Source: Botryotinia globosa (Eukaryota > Ascomycota > Leotiomycetes > Helotiales > Sclerotiniaceae). From it: DNA of 64,000 bases. The notes below the pieces were generated by a model that worked only from the letters and a program-made list of their open reading frames with translations, was not told the origin of the DNA and ran no database searches. The DNA lies in the NCBI GenBank assembly GCA_014898425.1, contig RCSZ01000004.1:2728001-2792000 (forward strand). Direction: 5' to 3'. Made by a program: the position numbers and the translations under genes. Shown piece by piece: positions 12,553 to 23,907 of this stretch. The number at the start of each line of letters is the position of its first letter. The first letter of the stretch is position 1.

Positions 12553-13150
12553 AAAATTGTATTTGGAAATAATATAGAAAAAGAATTAGTTATTTTAATT
12601 CTTTTTGATAATTATAATTATAATATAAATACTATCGATATAAAAAATCAATTATATTTATTTATGTTAAAATATCAATAAATATATTATAAAGATTATC
12701 AAATTATAGAATAATAGTTTTCAGTTATTATTTTAATTAATTATTATTTGATGTATAAAGAAATAATATTGAAAAACAAAAATGTAAAGTTTTTAAAATA
12801 TATTGATTTTCAAAAATTAATTTTTCAAAAATGAATCAATGAATTTAGATTTAAAATCAAATAAACTCGTTTGAATGAAAATTGCAAAAATCGAATTCAG
12901 AATTCTATACTATTTTCTTATTGTTATAATATAAATATATTAATAAAAAGGAATTATTATTATTATAAAGAAAGGTTTTATAATAGAAATAGAATGGTTT
13001 TAAATAAATCTATTAATTTTAAATAAATAAAAACGATATAATATATATATATATATAAAGATATCAAGAATATAATATTCATTTCTATAATAATAATAAA
13101 TATTTCAATAAATATTATAAAATATAATCCAAATGTTATGAGAATTCTTA

Positions 13151-14912
13151 TAATCTTGATAATCTGATTGATTGATAAACTCCCTGTTAAGCGAGGGAGC
13201 CCATTCTCAGTGGTCGAGGGGATACTAAATGTTGTACTATATGTGAAATTTGGGATTGGTTAGTGGGAATGAGTGATGAAGTTTCATCTGCCTAGGTTTT
13301 ATGGGATAGAGATGGTTTCTAGGGGTATTAGTGGTATATCCTGGGAAAGGTTATTCTCAATATCGAGGTGAACGAAAGAGAGAAGATTGATGAAGATGGT
13401 CATGAGAGATATCGATATGGGGAGTGAGAAAGGCCTAAAGAAGTTATGATGTAGTAAGTAGTGAGTATGTATTGAAAAATAGTATAAAGAAAGCTCCGAG
13501 GTAGACCTCATTTCACACAATTCCCAATTCACATTTAGAGTCGAGGTGATTCATGGGTACATTCATATATTGTCAACCTGATAACTAACCTTATCACATG
13601 ATAAGATATTTTCGGCTACATTCAGGAGAGCGAGATGTAGAAAGGTATTCCATGGGGAGGATGGACTTGGACTCATACGAACGAGTAGAATGGAATAGAA
13701 TAGAATATTGATTGTATATTTGAAAGCAGTTAAGTAGGTAGCTTTTGATTGAGTGGGTGGGAAATGTAGATACCGTGTGGAAATAATTAATGGGTTGATC
13801 AACCAGGTATCTTGATCGACATTGCAGTCGCTGCATCGATTTATCGGCTTGGCTTCCTTTCCGATCCCTGTGGGGTTGTGTGGGATTTTTGTCCTGCTGT
13901 GAGTAGATTTTTGAAATGTGAAACTGGTAAGATGGATTTGTGCTGTGGGTAGATTCTGGGAATATGAAAATGGGAGATGGATTTCAGCTGTGGATTGGAC
14001 TGGATTGGATTGGATTGTATGTAAGATACTCTCGCTCCTTGATAAACAAATAAAAAGTACTTGATTATATCGAATGTACACGATGTGGAAATATAGATAC
14101 TAGCGCTGCGAGATTGCACGGAGGATCAACCCTAGACTGAGAGATACTGTAGTGCTAAATGAAGAACTGTCAGGGTTTGAGTAGTAGGAAAGATGCGACC
14201 TGAATTGGGTATTTTGGTTTTGATTGGAATTCTAATGGTGGCAGGAGAGTTAGATATCTTGTCGGAAACAATGATATATGCTGTTGAACCATGGTAACAA
14301 GAAACAAATCAAAGCATTGTCAGATTATCTGATTAATTATGCTAGAGACGAATCAGCGATTCGGATCTCAAGCATACTATATAGTTATGTATGTAGTCTC
14401 TATATGTAGAAAGTGTGTGTTAGAACGTATCACAATTTCGTGTATCTTTTAAAGCATATCAATCCAACAGTTATACAAGATGCAAGGTGGCATCACTTGG
14501 TGCAGCATTGGTGAAATCATTACTCACTTGTCTCAAATGTTATCACATACAGCCATGATTACACGTCAGAAACTCAATGAGATGAGTAGAGAGGAGATTC
14601 ATTATTCATAAACTAAACTAAAATAAGACGGTCTAAACAACCAAACGCTATTGTTGACAATCTGAAGATAACGACATGTCCATATCATATCGTACCCACT
14701 ATCCCCAGCATTGCCAACAAGTGATTGCGTAGTCCGCCACGTAAAAATCGATGCATTATGCCAAAGTTGAGGCTACCCATGAAAGGTATCCATTACTTTG
14801 GCGATGATGGCTCGGAAAAGAAGTGAAAGTATTCGAAGCAGTCTCATACTGCATAAATGTCACAGCCCCGAAATAGCAGGTTGGCAACATAAATTCCCCC
14901 CTCCATGCCTTA
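13151..14912. other. Intergenic stretch between the AT island and the F-box-like cluster
   Basis: Base composition returns to normal. Several ORFs of 77-172 codons exist on the minus strand, but they are rich in repeated short words (TTGGATTGGATTGG near 13990-14015) and show no domain or splice continuity. I see no supportable gene. The last part is probably the 3' UTR of the gene ending at 14913. Confidence 0.5.
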
Positions 14913-16760
14913 TTAAAAATTGTAAGAAGGGCGACCCTCAACAAACGTCAGCATCATATCAACAACCTGCTTCACCCTGAGCTTATGCTCCTTCGTCTGC
15001 ACATCGACCAACTTCAACATCTCAAACCCATCTCTCATACCGACTTTCTGCTTATCTTCGCCCAGGCCACGCGATCGCTTGTATGTCATTGCTTCCGGTT
15101 GCGCCTCGACCCAATCTCTCATCACCCAGGTTTTGTAAATCGACCAGACTTGGTAGTGACGAGTATATTCCTCTTTATTACTAAGCCAATGATATTCGCG
15201 GTCCATGTGGCAATCGGACTTCCAGCGAAAGATAGTGTGTTTGAAAAATCGAATGATGGCAGGATACCATTCCTCGCCCATTCGGTACGGATTCGGAATA
15301 AACCAGTTGAGGCCGGGAGGAATTATATAGCGATCATGACGGATATTCTGGTAGATGCAGTAGAATTCCTTGAAACAATTACGTTGATATTGGGCCATTC
15401 TTTCTAAAAGCCTTTGATCTTTCTCGCCTCCTGCATTGGGATATGCGGCAAAACTGACATATAAATTGATGGACGCGGTGTCAGAGATTACTATTTTGTC
15501 GTCCCAGACACGGCAGAGCAGAGGACGATATGTCGGGAGCATCCAATTGTGCAGGAGATCTCCGAGTCGGTAGGGGACGAGTGCTTTTCTCTGATTAAAT
15601 GTATTAGGGGATTGAACGAGCAGGGGAACCTTGCCACTGTAGATTGAGCGGAAGATGGCCCAGTGGGTACGGCAGGTTAGGCCGAAGCAGACGGCGGTGC
15701 AGAAGTCGCTTTCGAAGGTTTGATGTTCGGAGATGAGACATCGGAGGATGAGACGGATGATTTCGGTGGGGAAATCAAATTTGGCGGCTAGGAGTGGGAG
15801 GGGTGTGGGGAAATCAAATTTGGCGGCTAGGAGTGGGAAGGGTGTTAGCTGAAGCTCGTTTGCGTTGGTAATTAAATGTGAGATAAGTTAATACTGAGAG
15901 GTTGAGATGAAAGATTGATAAAATATGGACACAGTGATAGTTGAGGAGCCTCAGCACATGATATCGGAGTGAGAACAGAACATGTACATGAATAGACGGC
16001 GCTATGTTTCCTGATTGAAGAAATCACCGTAGATCAGGCACATATGATGCGCTCTATGCTCTGGTGCTTAGAACTGGAGAACTGCCGTAGAATCTTGTGA
16101 AAAGATAGCAGGATAGACAGCGGAAGTGTTTGGACAGTTGACAAGGAAAACGCAAAATTGAAACAGAGTAACAGTTATGAAATGATCAAGTCTTACCTTT
16201 TATCTTAGCTGTATTATATTTCTTCTTGCGAGCAGGTCGAGAGCTTGTTCCATCTTTCTCCGCTTTTGTGTCTTCTGCAGGTCTCTTCTTAGCTGTGAGA
16301 TATCAGTAAAGCTTTAGTTAACTTAAACCCGCGTTTAAACAAAGAAGACAGGAGAAGAGAGAAGAGAACAGAAGAACAGCAGTCACATACACTTAACTTG
16401 TCTTGGGCCACCGCTAGGAACTTTTCTAACTTTGTCAACGGTCGTTCCCATTGTACTCTCACGAAGGCGCATCGAATGCTGGCGGTGGACCTCAGTGCCT
16501 TCGAACTGATCGAGGTTCGCAGTAAGTCTATGTCGAACTTCAAAGGACACCTCGCTGGCAGTTGCAGCGCCATTACCTCTTGGAGAACCGGGGCAAAAAG
16601 GTCGGCCGGGGTTATATGTTGTGGTAATAGTTGTTGGGGTGTTGGCTGTTGGGGTGCTGGCTATGATCGGTGCCAAAGGTTGCCTGTCAAAGTCGAGTTC
16701 ATTTTGATACCAAAATTGGAACTGCTTTGACCTCGGAGTTGGGGGACGCCTAGGAGGCAT
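14913..16760 (-). CDS. F-box-like protein, cluster member A
   Basis: Three exons are inferred: 16391-16760, 16197-16292 and 14913-15826, giving about 459 aa. Introns are 98 bp (donor GTATGTG, acceptor TCACAG) and 370 bp (donor GTAAGA, acceptor CCTAG); both are phase 1 and the frame stays open throughout. The N-terminal 120 residues are Pro/Thr-rich, followed by a basic stretch (RPARKKKYNTAKIK). An F-box-like segment, KFDFPTEIIRLILRCL, then CTAVCFGLTCRTHWAIF, comes next. The C-terminal half shares PTYRPLLCRVW, EEWYPAIIRFFKH and GMRDGFEMLKLVDVQ with its neighbours. It may be an adaptor for a ubiquitin ligase, but that is inferred only from the F-box-like segment. The 3' acceptor of intron 2 is duplicated, so two protein forms differing by 13 residues are possible. 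The start ATG (MPPRRPP) was chosen because the upstream frame looks like leader. Confidence 0.72.
15766..15843. repeat. Tandem 39-bp duplication spanning a splice acceptor
   Basis: Two adjacent copies (15766-15804 and 15805-15843) differ at one base. On the minus strand each holds the CCTAG acceptor and the first codons of the F-box-like exon. Because 39 is a multiple of three and no stop arises, both acceptors are in frame. A CTAAC branch-like site lies just upstream of the first acceptor only. Confidence 0.93.
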
Positions 16761-17515
16761 CTTGATCGTTGAAATTGTATTTGTGCTGCAGGTATTGGCT
16801 ATTTGCGTGTATCGAAGGTGGATGTAATGGATGTTGAAGGAAAGGACTGAGTGCCCTTTGTGGTGTTGTTGGAGGGTGGGATTTTGGCGGCGGGAAACCT
16901 TGGAATGCCTCAAATGATTCAAGAGCTGAGTTTTTTCAAAATAAAGATTCCCTACTGTTGTTTGAATGTTCCAGCTGTGAATTGTTAGTGGAGATTTCAT
17001 AGAATACTCGCTTAATTTGTTCCCATTGGTTTATTCAAATCTCTACATTCACGTCTACGTCTAAACGTGATCTAATTAACAGAAATAGATACTAATAAAA
17101 TGATTCCTGATTGGTCTCTTTCATATAATGAACATATCTTTGATTTATTGTAGTTTGCAAAGCCAGAGCCAAGCTCTTAGATTAGGTCACGTCATGTTTA
17201 CTCCATAAGATTAAAAAAGCACTTTATGATATCACTGATTTGATTGCAAGAGAGAAATTACATGTAAGTCTCACAAGTCAGAAATTTGCTTTCGTGTTTG
17301 GAAGTATAAGTTGGATTCAATAAGATACTTTATGAGACTATGAGTGTGTAAAACGCAATGCAAATACCTCTCATAGTAGAAGTAGACGGATGAATGTTAA
17401 ACGTAGTTGGTGATCTTGTATTCCATGCTAACTGCCATGAACCCAAATATCAACCTTCAGCAGTCTCTTGCCCTAATACTGTGATCAGATGCATAGCAGA
17501 ACCGGGTCTGTTCTA

Positions 17516-18506
17516 TTAACTACCCCTCGTCATATCTAAAGCATGCCATACATCACCCAGTCCAGAGGGACTTGGGATATTGACCTTCATTGCTTGATAT
17601 ATTATGAAATCAATGAATCTATCCTCAAGAATCTCTTCTTCAATACTTTCTTCATTCGATTCTCCATATACAGCACAGGATAGATAAGAAGGGATGAGCA
17701 AAGAAGTTGTAGGACGATATTTGGGGCCCATCCACTCCTTTAATAAGATGAGTTGCTGGCGTTGAGAAGGCGTAAGAATACTCTTGACAATTTCCGGCCC
17801 TTTCAAGAAACGGTGCCAGCGACGGTTAAAGCTAACGTGTTTGAAAGTGTATTCATTCTTATTACTTTCGTCATCGACAGAGTTTGACTCAGCTTGCTCA
17901 CAGTACGGATTGAACAATGGGATCTTGTCGTATTTGAAATCGATAATACTGGGAATCTGGTCCATATGTTCTCTGGGGTAGCTGGTATGGTCCAGGTTAC
18001 GAAGTATTGCCCAATTTCTGCGGGAAGTCAAGCCGAAACAAAGGGCCGAGAAGATATCAGGGAATTCTTGTTCAAGGAAAATGTTCAATATCTTGTTGAT
18101 GATTTCGGTAGGTGCGCCTTCAACGATGGATAGTTCGGCTGTCGCACATTCTTGTATCTGGGTTCTCGCTGTAACTGTTGAACCATTACTCGATCCTATG
18201 TTGAGTAACTCGCGTTAGCATTGTTTCAGAAACCTGCGTTTGATCTTAGCTTCTTCTTCAACAGCTGCTTCTCCCGAAACAAGATTGTTTTCCAATTGCT
18301 CATTTGATAGCCTTGACTTTTTTCTCTGGCGAAAGTCCGGATAAGTCAAGGTATAGAATTGAAAGATTTGAGCTTTGTATCTTGCAGCTAAATGGGACAG
18401 ATTAGTTTTATTAACAATGGAAAGAAATAAAAGTTACAACTCCAAGGAATTCAAGGACTTTACCTGTTCGCTTCCGCTTCAAGCGCGATACAGTAGTTTT
18501 CATCAT
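17516..18506 (-). CDS. F-box-like protein, cluster member B
   Basis: Exons are inferred at 18464-18506, 18234-18387 and 17516-18188, about 289 aa. Intron 1 (76 bp, GTAAAG to TTTAG, phase 1) is clear. Intron 2 (45 bp) keeps the frame only with donor GTTTCT and acceptor GATCGAG, so that boundary is less sure. The short first exon is basic (MMKTTVSRLKRKRT). The F-box-like core reads GAPTEIINKILNIFLEQ, then ALCFGLTSRRNWAIL. The later LLIPSYLSCAVYGE matches the same position in members A, C and D. The C-terminus is short compared with A. The gene is in tandem with A and divergent from C, with about 450 bp between the B and C starts, which probably hold both promoters. Function is unknown beyond the fold-level guess. 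Confidence 0.7.
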
Positions 18507-18952
18507 TCCTAATTGTATGTTTTCAATACTTGGTTCAATACTTGGTATCAAGCTAGAAAATGGCGTTGGTGAGCATCGATGTATCTACGCTCAATAATAA
18601 GGTTGGTGGCTTTATAGTCCTAATCACATTGCTGTACAAGCAAATCGAAAATTGTTCTCGGGTGGCCTCGGCCCAAAGAGTTCCCCCCTCATTGCCGAGA
18701 TAATCCCAGGAGTCTCATAGATGTATTCAGTTTCTCGAAGTGAATGTTAAATTAGAGATGAAAATAATTTTTTGAATGGCAAGGCTTTCAATGCCAATAG
18801 TGTAAGCCTTTCATTCAATTGTACCCAGAAAGGGTTAGGAAGTAGGCAGAATAATGGTTATCTCTGCGCCCTGCTTCATCTCTTCAGCCCTGTATCAACA
18901 ATACTCGACATCAACCACTTACAATAGTAATACAACATTGAAGATTAAGACA

Positions 18953-20161
18953 ATGGCCTCTTCAAATAGAAAGAAGGTTGAGCTAGGCAGTTCTTCAGAG
19001 AACCAGTGGGAATATGATATCGTATCAACAGCACATCCCAAGGTTCAGTTCCGTGTTGAGAAATGGTTTAGTCAAATCGAGGACCAATTACAACAGATCG
19101 AAAGTAAGCTACGGCCTTCTTTGAATGAGATGACCAGATCAAAGTACTACTGCAGTCTAATACTAGACTTGTCACTAACTCGTGTATCTGCAGATCCTCG
19201 GATCCCCGTCGAAATCATCTTCCAAATCATCGAATTGCTTCTTAACAGTCGCGATGAATGTACGGCAGTCTGTGTCGCCATTACAGGTCGTGCTTACTAC
19301 CGATTCTTCCGCTCACTTCACCCAGAAAATGTATTACTCATTTCAACACCACCACACCCCTTTAGCCAGATAGATTTTCCGCATAACCTCGCGAAACTTC
19401 TACACGATTCGTTAGTTCCAGAGTACCGATTCTCGAAACGACTCAATCAGTTCCTCCTTTGTTCTGTTTATGGTGAAGCCGGCACTTCCGCAGAGTGTGA
19501 TCTAATCCAGCGAACACAAGACTATCAGAGCATTATATCAAGACAAGGACGCACAATTGGAGAAGCTATTTTGCCAAATCCATTTGGAATGGGAACCGAT
19601 TGGTATCTTGCAGCAGTTCGCCTATTTGTCAAACATGTTCAAGAAGCTGTTCCAGATTTATCCACAGTCGGTAGCAACCTTATGCAATATGTCCCCATCG
19701 TAATGCCCGGGATCTCGGTGATTGGACTAACAATGAGTGCATTCACATCGACGGGAATTCCAATTCGTTTAGTCAATATGGCTTCGCCTTCGGAGATAAG
19801 ACCATGGCTACACGGAATACCATATCCGGGAGTGACTTCGACCGGAAATTTATTGCCAGAGCAAACGATGCTTGGTCAAACACCCGATCAAGATCAAATT
19901 CGAGAAAACTTGAGAATGACCAATCTTGCGGTGAAAGACCAGTATGCAAAAGTTACAGGAATGCAAAAATCTGGCCTTTGGCATTTTATGGGGAAGTACG
20001 TTGGCACGCGGATTCAGGATCATGATCCAAGTGGTAATGTGCTCAACACAACTAGGCGCATGTGTTTTTGGGAGGCAATACTTCAAGCTTCAAAGCAAGA
20101 TTGGGAACAGTACTTTCTTCTTCTTGCTGACGGGGTTGAGGTCCAACCAAGTAATGAATAA
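18953..20161 (+). CDS. F-box-like protein, cluster member C
   Basis: Two exons, 18953-19103 and 19194-20161, give about 372 aa. The 90-bp intron has donor GTAAGC, branch ACTAACT and acceptor CTGCAG. The first exon ends in an acidic/Gln-rich helix-like stretch (WFSQIEDQLQQIE). The F-box-like segment reads NPRIPVEIIFQIIELLL, then CTAVCVAITGRAYYRFF. Shared cluster motifs follow: FLLCSVYGEAG and GTDWYLAAVRLFVKHV. A 110-residue insert between these and the C-terminal ADGVEVQ motif is not seen in the others. The intron has no stop and a length divisible by three, so intron retention would also give an open protein. An in-frame ATG 99 bp upstream (18854) is possible, but the segment it adds lacks similarity to the paralogues. 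Confidence 0.72.
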   Translation: MASSNRKKVELGSSSENQWEYDIVSTAHPKVQFRVEKWFSQIEDQLQQIESKLRPSLNEMTRSKYYCSLILDLSLTRVSADPRIPVEIIFQIIELLLNSRDECTAVCVAITGRAYYRFFRSLHPENVLLISTPPHPFSQIDFPHNLAKLLHDSLVPEYRFSKRLNQFLLCSVYGEAGTSAECDLIQRTQDYQSIISRQGRTIGEAILPNPFGMGTDWYLAAVRLFVKHVQEAVPDLSTVGSNLMQYVPIVMPGISVIGLTMSAFTSTGIPIRLVNMASPSEIRPWLHGIPYPGVTSTGNLLPEQTMLGQTPDQDQIRENLRMTNLAVKDQYAKVTGMQKSGLWHFMGKYVGTRIQDHDPSGNVLNTTRRMCFWEAILQASKQDWEQYFLLLADGVEVQPSNE

Positions 20162-21085
20162 GCTGGGTTGTGGCTCAGAGGATGCGAGCTTAGATTGTAT
20201 AGTAGAGATATATGGGAGGAAAGGTTTTCAATCTTTCAGGTGTTTATATACCATCCTCCGGGCATTTTATTCGAAGGTTAGTCCTACCGGAGAGATTTAT
20301 TTGATCTGAGGAAAGGAATGGACTTTTCAGACTATCTTGCGGAGGTCGGCGCGGCTAGGAATGCTCAAAGATTCAAAGCATCTAGTTCTAATTGAGAGAA
20401 TTCGAGATAGGAATTAGCAATGAATCGTAGTTTCAGCAGAAATACAAGTAAACATGAGAATCTAACTCATCAATCTGCTGGTTCACAATTAATGATATTT
20501 TGCTTGTATTCCCAGTCCTTTCAAACACACTAGTTTCTCGAATCCACCTGATCGATCTTTATCAATGCACTCTAGATTGGAAAAGAATTTGCCACTATGA
20601 GATAAAAGGGCGTAGCAGGTCTATTAAGCCCATTTCTTTGTTGTGAGTTTCAACATACCCCTAACTTAAACATATGATCACCCCCAAGTTACGGTGATAA
20701 ATTCTACTCAACCTAATAGTCAGCTCTCAAGCGACCGACTATTACGTGGTCATTTATACGCAAGTCCCCAGGCAGAAAAACTCACAGCAGCAACACGGCT
20801 GTACAAAGTTCGATAAAGTGAATCATCTCACTACTACCCATAAATTCAACGTGATTGAAGGTTTAGATGCGCCGTGTTGAGCATTCGATACGGCATTGAG
20901 TTCAATGAAAAACTACGTAAAGATCTCAACTCCCACTCAAAGTTCTTCAACATCCACTTCAACTTCCCAGTCCACTTCAATAAGAGGAAAGTTTCCACTG
21001 CGCAACAGAAATCGACCACTTTTTGATAATTACAGATGCTCTTCGAAAAACGATAGAAGCCATTGAGAAATGCTCAGAACGCAAA
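20162..21085. other. Intergenic region between cluster members C and D
   Basis: This holds the 3' UTR of C and the promoter of D. An ORF from 20906 (MKNYVKISTPTQ, Ser/Thr-rich) may be a first exon of D, but I found no splice that joins it cleanly in frame. Otherwise nothing is seen. Confidence 0.4.
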
Positions 21086-21974
21086 ATGGTTCTGGAAAAC
21101 CGCCGCAAGCCCAAGAAGCAGATCCAGAATGCTGTGTCTAAATCGCCAGGAACTGAATTGGTTGCGATTAATAGTAAGTAACATCTACTCCCTGTGACAA
21201 CTACTATTTGTCACTATCATTTCACATAAATAAGTGCTTGATTGAATTGAAAGCTAACATGTTTAACTGCTAGACAATGTAGTCCCAACCAAAAAAAGCG
21301 AATTCAAGGGGTTCCCACTCGACATTATAAACATGCTCTTCGATACACTATTGGAGCGAGATGAGTTATCCACCATCATCTGTCTTGCCCTCACATGTCG
21401 AACCTGCTGGAGTCTCTTCCAAGGAAAACCGTGGCAGAGATTTGTCAAATTCGGTAAAGGAGAAGGTTGCACCTTCTATGAACCATGTTTTATCGGGCTG
21501 GTTGAAACCTGGATCGGCCCAAGTTTCCGTCGTGTTGGCCGAGATAGTCGGTATATTGAAACCCCTTTTCTATCGCGCGCTGTGTATGGAGATCTTCCGG
21601 GATCGATGGAAATTTTTTTGAATGCTCGATGGAAAGACTACCAGACCTTGACTAGTCGAGAAGATGTAACGCATAGGCTGATTCATCATGTTCCTAAACC
21701 TTTCAGTGTGAGTGCGGATGAGTGGTTTCCTCTCGCCGCACAGCAATTCAGGATTCAATTCTTGACATGGGAGCCCTCCGCAATTAAAAACAATTCACTT
21801 TATAAGCGTTTTCGTCAATCACGCCTATGCCATTGGTTGCTGTCAAGCAGCGAAGAGAAGTGGTTAGTTTTGAATAGAAAGTATGGGAAAACTAAACCTT
21901 CTCACTATGCTTTAATGGCGGCATTGTTGTATTTTCCGGATGAAGCTCAATCTTGGCATACGCCGAGATCTTAG
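21086..21974 (+). CDS. F-box-like protein, cluster member D, probably decaying
   Basis: Exons 21086-21173 and 21274-21974 give about 262 aa. The 100-bp intron has donor GTAAGT, branch GCTAAC and acceptor TGCTAG. The F-box-like segment reads FKGFPLDIINMLFDTLLE, then ICLALTCRTCWSLFQ. Downstream, TPFLSRAVYGD and ADEWFPLAAQQFRIQF match A, B and C. The frame stops at 21974, but the +1 frame beyond it encodes GIRLADEIFHVFDLKVTK, which resembles GMRDGFEMLKLVDVQTKE of member A, so a frameshift near 21900-21970 has probably cut off the true C-terminus. An upstream first exon may exist, since the frame before the chosen ATG is open to an acceptor-like TTACAG at 21033. Confidence 0.62.
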
Positions 21975-23907
21975 CCATCCGGAACAGAGGAAATTGCGAG
22001 GAAGCTGGAATAAGGCTGGCAGATGAAATCTTTCATGTTTTTGATCTCAAGGTCACCAAGTAGCTGTGGGCCACTACCCCAACACTGTATGATAACGGAT
22101 TTGAGTAATTCAAACGATTTCAATATTACTCAAGGAAAGTTATTCCCAATGTCTTCAATGTGAATTAAAATTCGTAATATTTCAGTCTCTAAATGCGATA
22201 AGAAGTAGGTATCTATCTGATCTGTGCAAATCTGCTACAACTTTGAGCAATGTAGCATGAAATCCAAATTTTCGCCTCAATTCATCAGAATGGAGGAATT
22301 CTAGAGACCTGATCTTAAGCTCAGTTGAAAAAAAAAAGTCTTATACAGTTATAAGTTTTAGAATCTCAAAAATTCAAAGATGACTTTCCTCTTCTGCACA
22401 CTCCAAATTCAAATGAAACCAATCTTCAAAAAGCATTCATGAAATCCATCAGATCATCAGTTCTTTCCAGCACTACGGAATGACATGTGACTCTCGTTTC
22501 ATCTTCAGGGGTGTTTAGCGCGCGATAGAATAAGGGCCTGACAACCCCGCATTGAACGGTGACCTCGCATCTTCCAGTCGTCCATCAACTAGCTATGAAG
22601 TTTGGCATAGTTCGATAACGACTATTTCCTCAAATTATGCTTGGACATCGGCTTTGGTATCAATCTTTTCTTTCTGATGAACCTTCCCTTCCTCAATCTT
22701 CGCGCCGGAAAGTGGTAGTCTTTTTCTCGTGAATTAGGGTTAACTTTCCACAAGAAAGCTCGCGCCTCCATTCATAATCTTCTCGACGCATTTTTTTACA
22801 TCATAGTATCTGTCTGAAGGTTTAAAGGCAGTAAGACACATAGATGTCTGTGTGAAAAGGCAAAGAAAGCGACAGCAGCGAGACAGTCCCGCTGGAGAGA
22901 TGTCGCCGATCAACTGTTTTGTAGCGCGCAAAGAAGCCCCATAGTATGCAGAATCAGTTCAGGCAAAGACACGAAAATGAAGAACCTATTTCTCTCGACT
23001 TGGACAAATATGCATAATTGGAGCAGACTGGCAGAATTGGAGAATGAAAAGGTAAGCAAAATGGACAGCGTTGAATGCTCAGATCAAGGCAGTTTGTCTG
23101 TGCTATCGTTAAGTTCTGAGTTCATGCAAATGCAATCCTCCTATGAAAGTTCACCAGATGGCATTTACTTTAACACGTCAAAAGGAAGCGGTCAAATTGA
23201 TCACATCTATCGATCTTTCCTGAATAAACTCACTATCGATAACACTACTGTACCCCGTGGCCCGGACTGTGATCTTCTCCGCACAGCACAGCACCACCGC
23301 GTCGCAACATCATCCATCACGAGAAAAGAAACGCAGCTTCCATCTCATCCCTCTCAAAAATTCTAGTAAATACAATCAATCAGTCATCTCCAAAGATACG
23401 AAAGACATCCACCAATTTTCTCCTTCGCATCACAAACAAACAAGGATCTCCCCTCCGTCCATCTATCCATCTATCTATCAATCTCCAATCTCCAATCCGT
23501 ATCACACACATACCCTGTAAAATCGCGGCATTTCCAGCCCCCATCTTTCCTTTTCACAACGATAACCTTAACAAGTCTCTGATTACTTCATAGAGTCGGT
23601 GCAATCAATATCTATGTGGGGCTCAGCGATAGATCCAAGATCGTTTAGGTAACTGTATTTGTCCTGTTTCCTGACGATCTCTCTCGATTCCCACGAGGAA
23701 CGGTGGGTACGAAAAAAGAATTTTCGGTGACGTCCGTGGAGCTAGATATGAGATTGAGTGAGTAGGGTGGGTAGGTCATTTAACTTCATATATCTATCTC
23801 GTGACGAGTGTTCTCGAGATTTTTCTTCACCTTTTCATTTCGTTCTATCTTGAGTATTTCCCTGTGTTACGCGGAAGACAAGACGAGACAAGACAAGACA
23901 AGACAAG
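21975..23907. other. Intergenic region, with one weak ORF
   Basis: This begins with the probable lost C-terminal coding of member D (to about 22064) and ends with the leader of the nucleoside-hydrolase gene, which has a short ACAAGACAAG repeat just before its ATG. Between them only a 129-codon plus-strand ORF at 22977-23366 stands out. It has no recognised domain. Confidence 0.4.
22977..23366 (+). CDS. Weak hypothetical ORF
   Basis: This is a 129-codon ORF starting MKNLFLSTWTNMHNW, Ser-rich in the middle. No motif, repeat or paralogue is visible and codon usage gives no support. It may be chance. It is listed only because it is the longest unshadowed frame in a 1.9-kb gap. Confidence 0.15.
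   Translation: MKNLFLSTWTNMHNWSRLAELENEKVSKMDSVECSDQGSLSVLSLSSEFMQMQSSYESSPDGIYFNTSKGSGQIDHIYRSFLNKLTIDNTTVPRGPDCDLLRTAQHHRVATSSITRKETQLPSHPSQKF

Larger units (their letters stand above)
5210..13150. other. AT-rich island of RIP-degraded repeats
   Basis: Nearly all of this stretch is extremely AT-rich, with stop codons dense in every frame, unlike the flanks. It holds one recognisable LTR retrotransposon. The flanking 5210-5820 and 12558-13150 pieces are equally AT-rich and are probably older repeats into which it inserted; I could not assign them. No functional gene is present. The composition and the transition-only differences among LTR copies fit RIP. Confidence 0.85.

Noticed and set aside
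13563..14081. 172-codon minus-strand ORF
   Set aside because: Contains repeat-derived SNPVQS-type words, no domain, and no splice partner; judged chance.
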